Origin: Sabethes cyaneus
Lineage: Eukaryota; Arthropoda; Insecta; Diptera; Culicidae
Direction of reading: 5' to 3'
DNA: 64,000 bases
NCBI RefSeq assembly: GCF_943734655.1
Contig: NC_071355.1
Location: 210,637,103 to 210,701,102 of the forward strand
Of the stretch, positions 61,285 to 64,000 are shown in pieces. The notes under the pieces are model-generated. The model searched no databases. It was not told the origin of the DNA and saw only the letters and a list, made by a program, of their open reading frames with translations. The first letter of the stretch is position 1; every line of letters starts with the position of its first letter. Both the position numbers and the translations under genes were made by a program.

Positions 61285-61856
61285 CAGGGATGGTTCGTTT
61301 ACTTTGACTCAATTTTGATTCATTTGACAGTACCGTCTCAGCCGAGCAAACTTTGTCAAAGTTAGATATGGGACATTTGTAAACTTAGTTATTATCTACA
61401 ATTTTGCTGAAAAAAGTTTTGCTGTATCTTTCGTAGTTAAAGTGCTATAATGCTAGTAACTCATCAGGGATGGTTCAATCACTTTGACTCAATTTTGATT
61501 CATTTCACAGTACCGTCTTAACGGGGCCAAATATGTCAAAGTTATATATGAGACATTTGTAGAACAGGTTATTATCTATAATTTTGCTGAATAAAGTTTT
61601 GCTGTATCTTTTATAGTTACGACGCTACAATGCTAGTATCTTGTTAGTGACTAAATGAACGTTCATTTAGTCACTGATGAGTTACTAGCGTTGTAGCACC
61701 GCAACTACAAACGATACAGCAAAACTTTATTCAGAAAAATTGTAGATTAGAACTAGTTCTATAAATGTCCCATGTATAACATTATCATATTTGGCTCGGC
61801 TGAGACGGTACTGACAAATGAATCAAAATTGAGTCAAAGTGAACGAACCATCCCTG
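61285..61856. mobile_element. Foldback element with duplicated left arm
   Basis: CAGGGATGGTTCGTTTACTT opens it at 61285, a second copy of the arm starts at 61465, and the inverted arm ends in CGAACCATCCCTG at 61856. Arms are about 180 bp. TCTGCT is present just outside both ends (61279-61284, 61857-61862). The CAGGGATG terminus resembles hAT ends, but the direct repeat is 6 rather than 8 bp. Confidence 0.88.
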
Positions 61857-62099
61857 TCTGCTGAGAAGAAAAGTCAACTGTCTTTGACCAGCTTGGAACA
61901 GATGGAACAGAGGGAGCAATTTACTGGACAGAGTTCCATGCACGCTCCGTTCGACCTGGGAACACTTAATTAGAATCCCCCGAACAAATACCGGTGGTTG
62001 GATGACCTCATTTGTCCTATTTTTGAAAAATGACATCGACTAGACTAGAGCGTAAAAAACTGTCGAGGCATAATATTACTCAGTTCTGCTTCTAAGGTG

Positions 62100-62570
62100 C
62101 TCGGATGACGGCGGATGTTTACCCTGCGTCAGTTACTAGACAACTTTTCTTTAAGACTGCGTACGATTCAGTCAAACGAAATGAGTTTTGACGGATAATG
62201 CTAGAACATAGTTTTTCACGAAATTGGATAAGCTTCTTTCTTATGGCGCTGGAGGGGTTAAAATCATGCGTCAGAATAGCGGATTTCTTGACGTTATATG
62301 GACTGAAGTAAGAGGATGCATTCTCTAACCTGCAGTCCAACATTGCCTTGCATTGCCAACGTAGCACCACGAAGAGCAAACGTGGAAAGAAATGGAACTA
62401 TCATCACGAGATCTCATATGTTTCTCGTAATGCTCATTCGCTTGTGGCTTGTGACAACGATGTAAGCCGCGAAGTAAAACGACGACTTGCAGCCACTAAT
62501 TGGACTATCAACGAACCATGTAGACAGCGCCGTAACGTGCAGACTGGCCCCCGCCAAGGGCGCTAGATAG
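62100..62570 (+). pseudogene. RTE-type RT remnant, left part
   Basis: Broken frames give KTAYDSVKRNEF, RIMLEHSF, GLKSCVRIADF, an EDAFSNL..NIAL block, then NDVSREVKRRLAATN. These are the RT motifs from A to the C-terminal YLGS..T.D.D.SREV.RR region. The right-hand continuation is displaced to 63860-64000 by a repeat array. Confidence 0.8.
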
Positions 62571-62739
62571 GTGGCGCCAAAAACTGCCTGAACCTCATTA
62601 ATGCACTCTCGATTTAAGTGAAGTACTGCTTATAGTGAGTTGTAGGAATCATGTATAATAGTCTAATTGTGAAATTTCGAAGAAACACTGATTTAAGAAA
62701 CGACGGCCGCCACACTGTCACACTACGGCTCTGGCACCA

Positions 62740-63660
62740 GGTAAAAAAGAGAGTCCGAAATATGATAAAGTGGTCCAGAACATGGTCCACAACCTAGTCC
62801 AAATCTATTCCAAAATCTGGAACAAAATTTGATAAAAAATGTGGTCTGCTATCTAGTCCAGGTCCAAAATGCGGTCCAGGTCCGCAATCTGGTTTAAAAC
62901 CAGATCCAAATTCTGGTTGGTAGTTTAAAATCTTATCTAAAATGTCCAAAATGTCAGGTCTAAAATCTGATCCAAAATTTGATCAAAAATGTGGTTCAAA
63001 ATATTATCTGAAATCTGGTTCAAATCTGATAAATATGTGTCCCAAAATCTGGTCTAGAATCTGAGCTGTAGCCCCAAGATCTGGTTCAGGTCCTGAATGT
63101 GGTCCAGGTCCCGAATGTGGTCCAGGTCCGGAATCCAAACCAAAATCTGAAGGAAAATTAGATCCAAAATGTGATCAAAAATGTTGAGTCCTATCCAGAA
63201 GTTGGATAAAAATGTGGTCCAAAAACTGATGCAGGCCCAGAACGTGGTCCAGACCAGGTCTAGAATCTGGGTCCAAAATATGTGATAAAAAATGTGGTTC
63301 AAGTCCAAATCTGTTTCAAAATCTGTTGATAAAAAGTTGATAAAAAATGTAGTTCACGATGTCCAGGTGCCCAAAATGGTCCAGGTTCGGAGTCTGGTTC
63401 AAACCCTGATTCAAAATGCTAGTTTAAAAACTGATCAAAAAAGTCGGGTCTAAAATTCGCTCCAGGTCTAAAAACTAGCTTAAAAAATTCTGATCAATGT
63501 GTGGTCCAAAATCTGGTTTAAAATCTGGTCCAGTTTCAGAATCTGCTCCAAAATTTGTTACAAAATTCGTAACAATATCTGAAAAAAAACGAGTTTCAGA
63601 ATTTAGTCCAGGTTTAGAATCTGGTAGGGGATTTAAAATCTTATCAAAAATAATAAACTT
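62740..63660. repeat. TCCAAAATCTGGTCC-type array, about 0.9 kb
   Basis: Words such as GGTCCAAAATCTG, CAGGTCCGGAATC and GATCAAAAATGTGG recur with spacing of roughly 10-20 bp. The array is bracketed by diverged direct copies of a CTGATTTAAGAAACGACGG... CACTACGGCTCTG segment (62682-62734 and 63671-63742). Confidence 0.85.
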
Positions 63661-63859
63661 GGAAGGAACGCTGATTTAAGAAACGACGGAGTGCTAAATC
63701 GCGTCTTCACCAAGGGCGCCACAATGTCACGCTACGGCTCTGCATTTCAGATCGTTAGCGTACATTAACTTGCAGCTAACATCCAGTTGTTAAACGGCAT
63801 CTTTAAAGTCCAGCCAAAAACACAGCGGTCCCACGTTACTGCCTTGAGAAACCTCAGGC

Positions 63860-64000
63860 TTATTATATTGTGAAGGTAGTACAGTGTTGCGAGCTGCAGT
63901 GGGCTGGGCACAAGTAGCCTGGATACCCGACGAAAGAGTAGCCAAAATTATTTTCAGCAAAGAACCAAGAAGAGACCGTTTGTAGGCTTCGTGGCAGTCT
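63860..64000 (+). pseudogene. RTE-type RT remnant, C-terminal end, continues off the window
   Basis: The frame gives LRAAVGWAQVAWIPDERVAK and IIFSKEPRRDR, matching the L.W.GHVARMPD.R.AK..F...P.GRR block near the C terminus of these elements. It is cut by the window edge. Confidence 0.8.

Overview
The window looks like insect nuclear DNA, most likely from a mosquito. The evidence is genes with short (57-84 bp) GT-AG introns, very long microsatellites, and many decayed transposons of mosquito-type lineages (RTE and Jockey LINEs, BEL/Pao integrase, ITmD37E-like mariner, hAT/piggyBac/MITE elements). There is also a tRNA-derived SINE with a CTTTG-type tail. Anopheles is my best guess at genus, but the sequence alone does not prove it.

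Only two protein-coding genes can be supported end to end. On the minus strand at 26185-29195 is a five-exon M1 aminopeptidase N of 914 residues, with signal peptide, GAMENWG, HELIH-x18-E and a C-terminal GPI-anchor-type tail. On the plus strand at 43469-44545 is a six-exon secreted serine protease homolog of 256 residues. It keeps the catalytic His but has Asn in the Asp position and His in the Ser position, so it should be a pseudoprotease. Weaker gene hints are a two-span hydrophobic ORF at 45426-45743 (minus) and a possible 60-nt coding exon at 57622-57681 (minus).

The rest is gene-poor and repeat-rich. Region by region: 0-8 kb has a MITE fragment, a 60-bp tandem repeat, SINE fragments, a Helitron-like element with internal repeats and an RTE fragment. 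10-16 kb has BEL/Pao integrase, Jockey RT and an RTE RT carrying a SINE with perfect 11-bp target-site duplication (TSD). 19-21 kb has a foldback, a (CATA)n array and a microsatellite-bearing repeat. 22-26 kb is a patchwork of mariner, BEL/Pao and ITmD37E pieces, then a 1.1-kb GGATTT-type array and another transposase fragment. 31-38 kb has SINEs, RTE pieces, an A-rich array and a 732-bp perfect (GT)n. 46-51 kb has a minisatellite, a 1.5-kb hAT-like element, a GACGT-type array interrupted by a MITE, and a TTAA-flanked element. 51-53 kb has ITmD37E, BEL/Pao and LINE tails. 58-64 kb has a hAT MITE with perfect 8-bp TSD, a Jockey remnant, a LINE ORF1-like piece, a large foldback, and an RTE split by a low-complexity array.

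The genes do not form a pathway. The clearest theme is nesting: one SINE family has repeatedly landed inside older retrotransposon remnants, and several kilobase-scale degenerate arrays sit against or inside transposon remnants. No rRNA, functional tRNA, CRISPR or viral gene set was seen.
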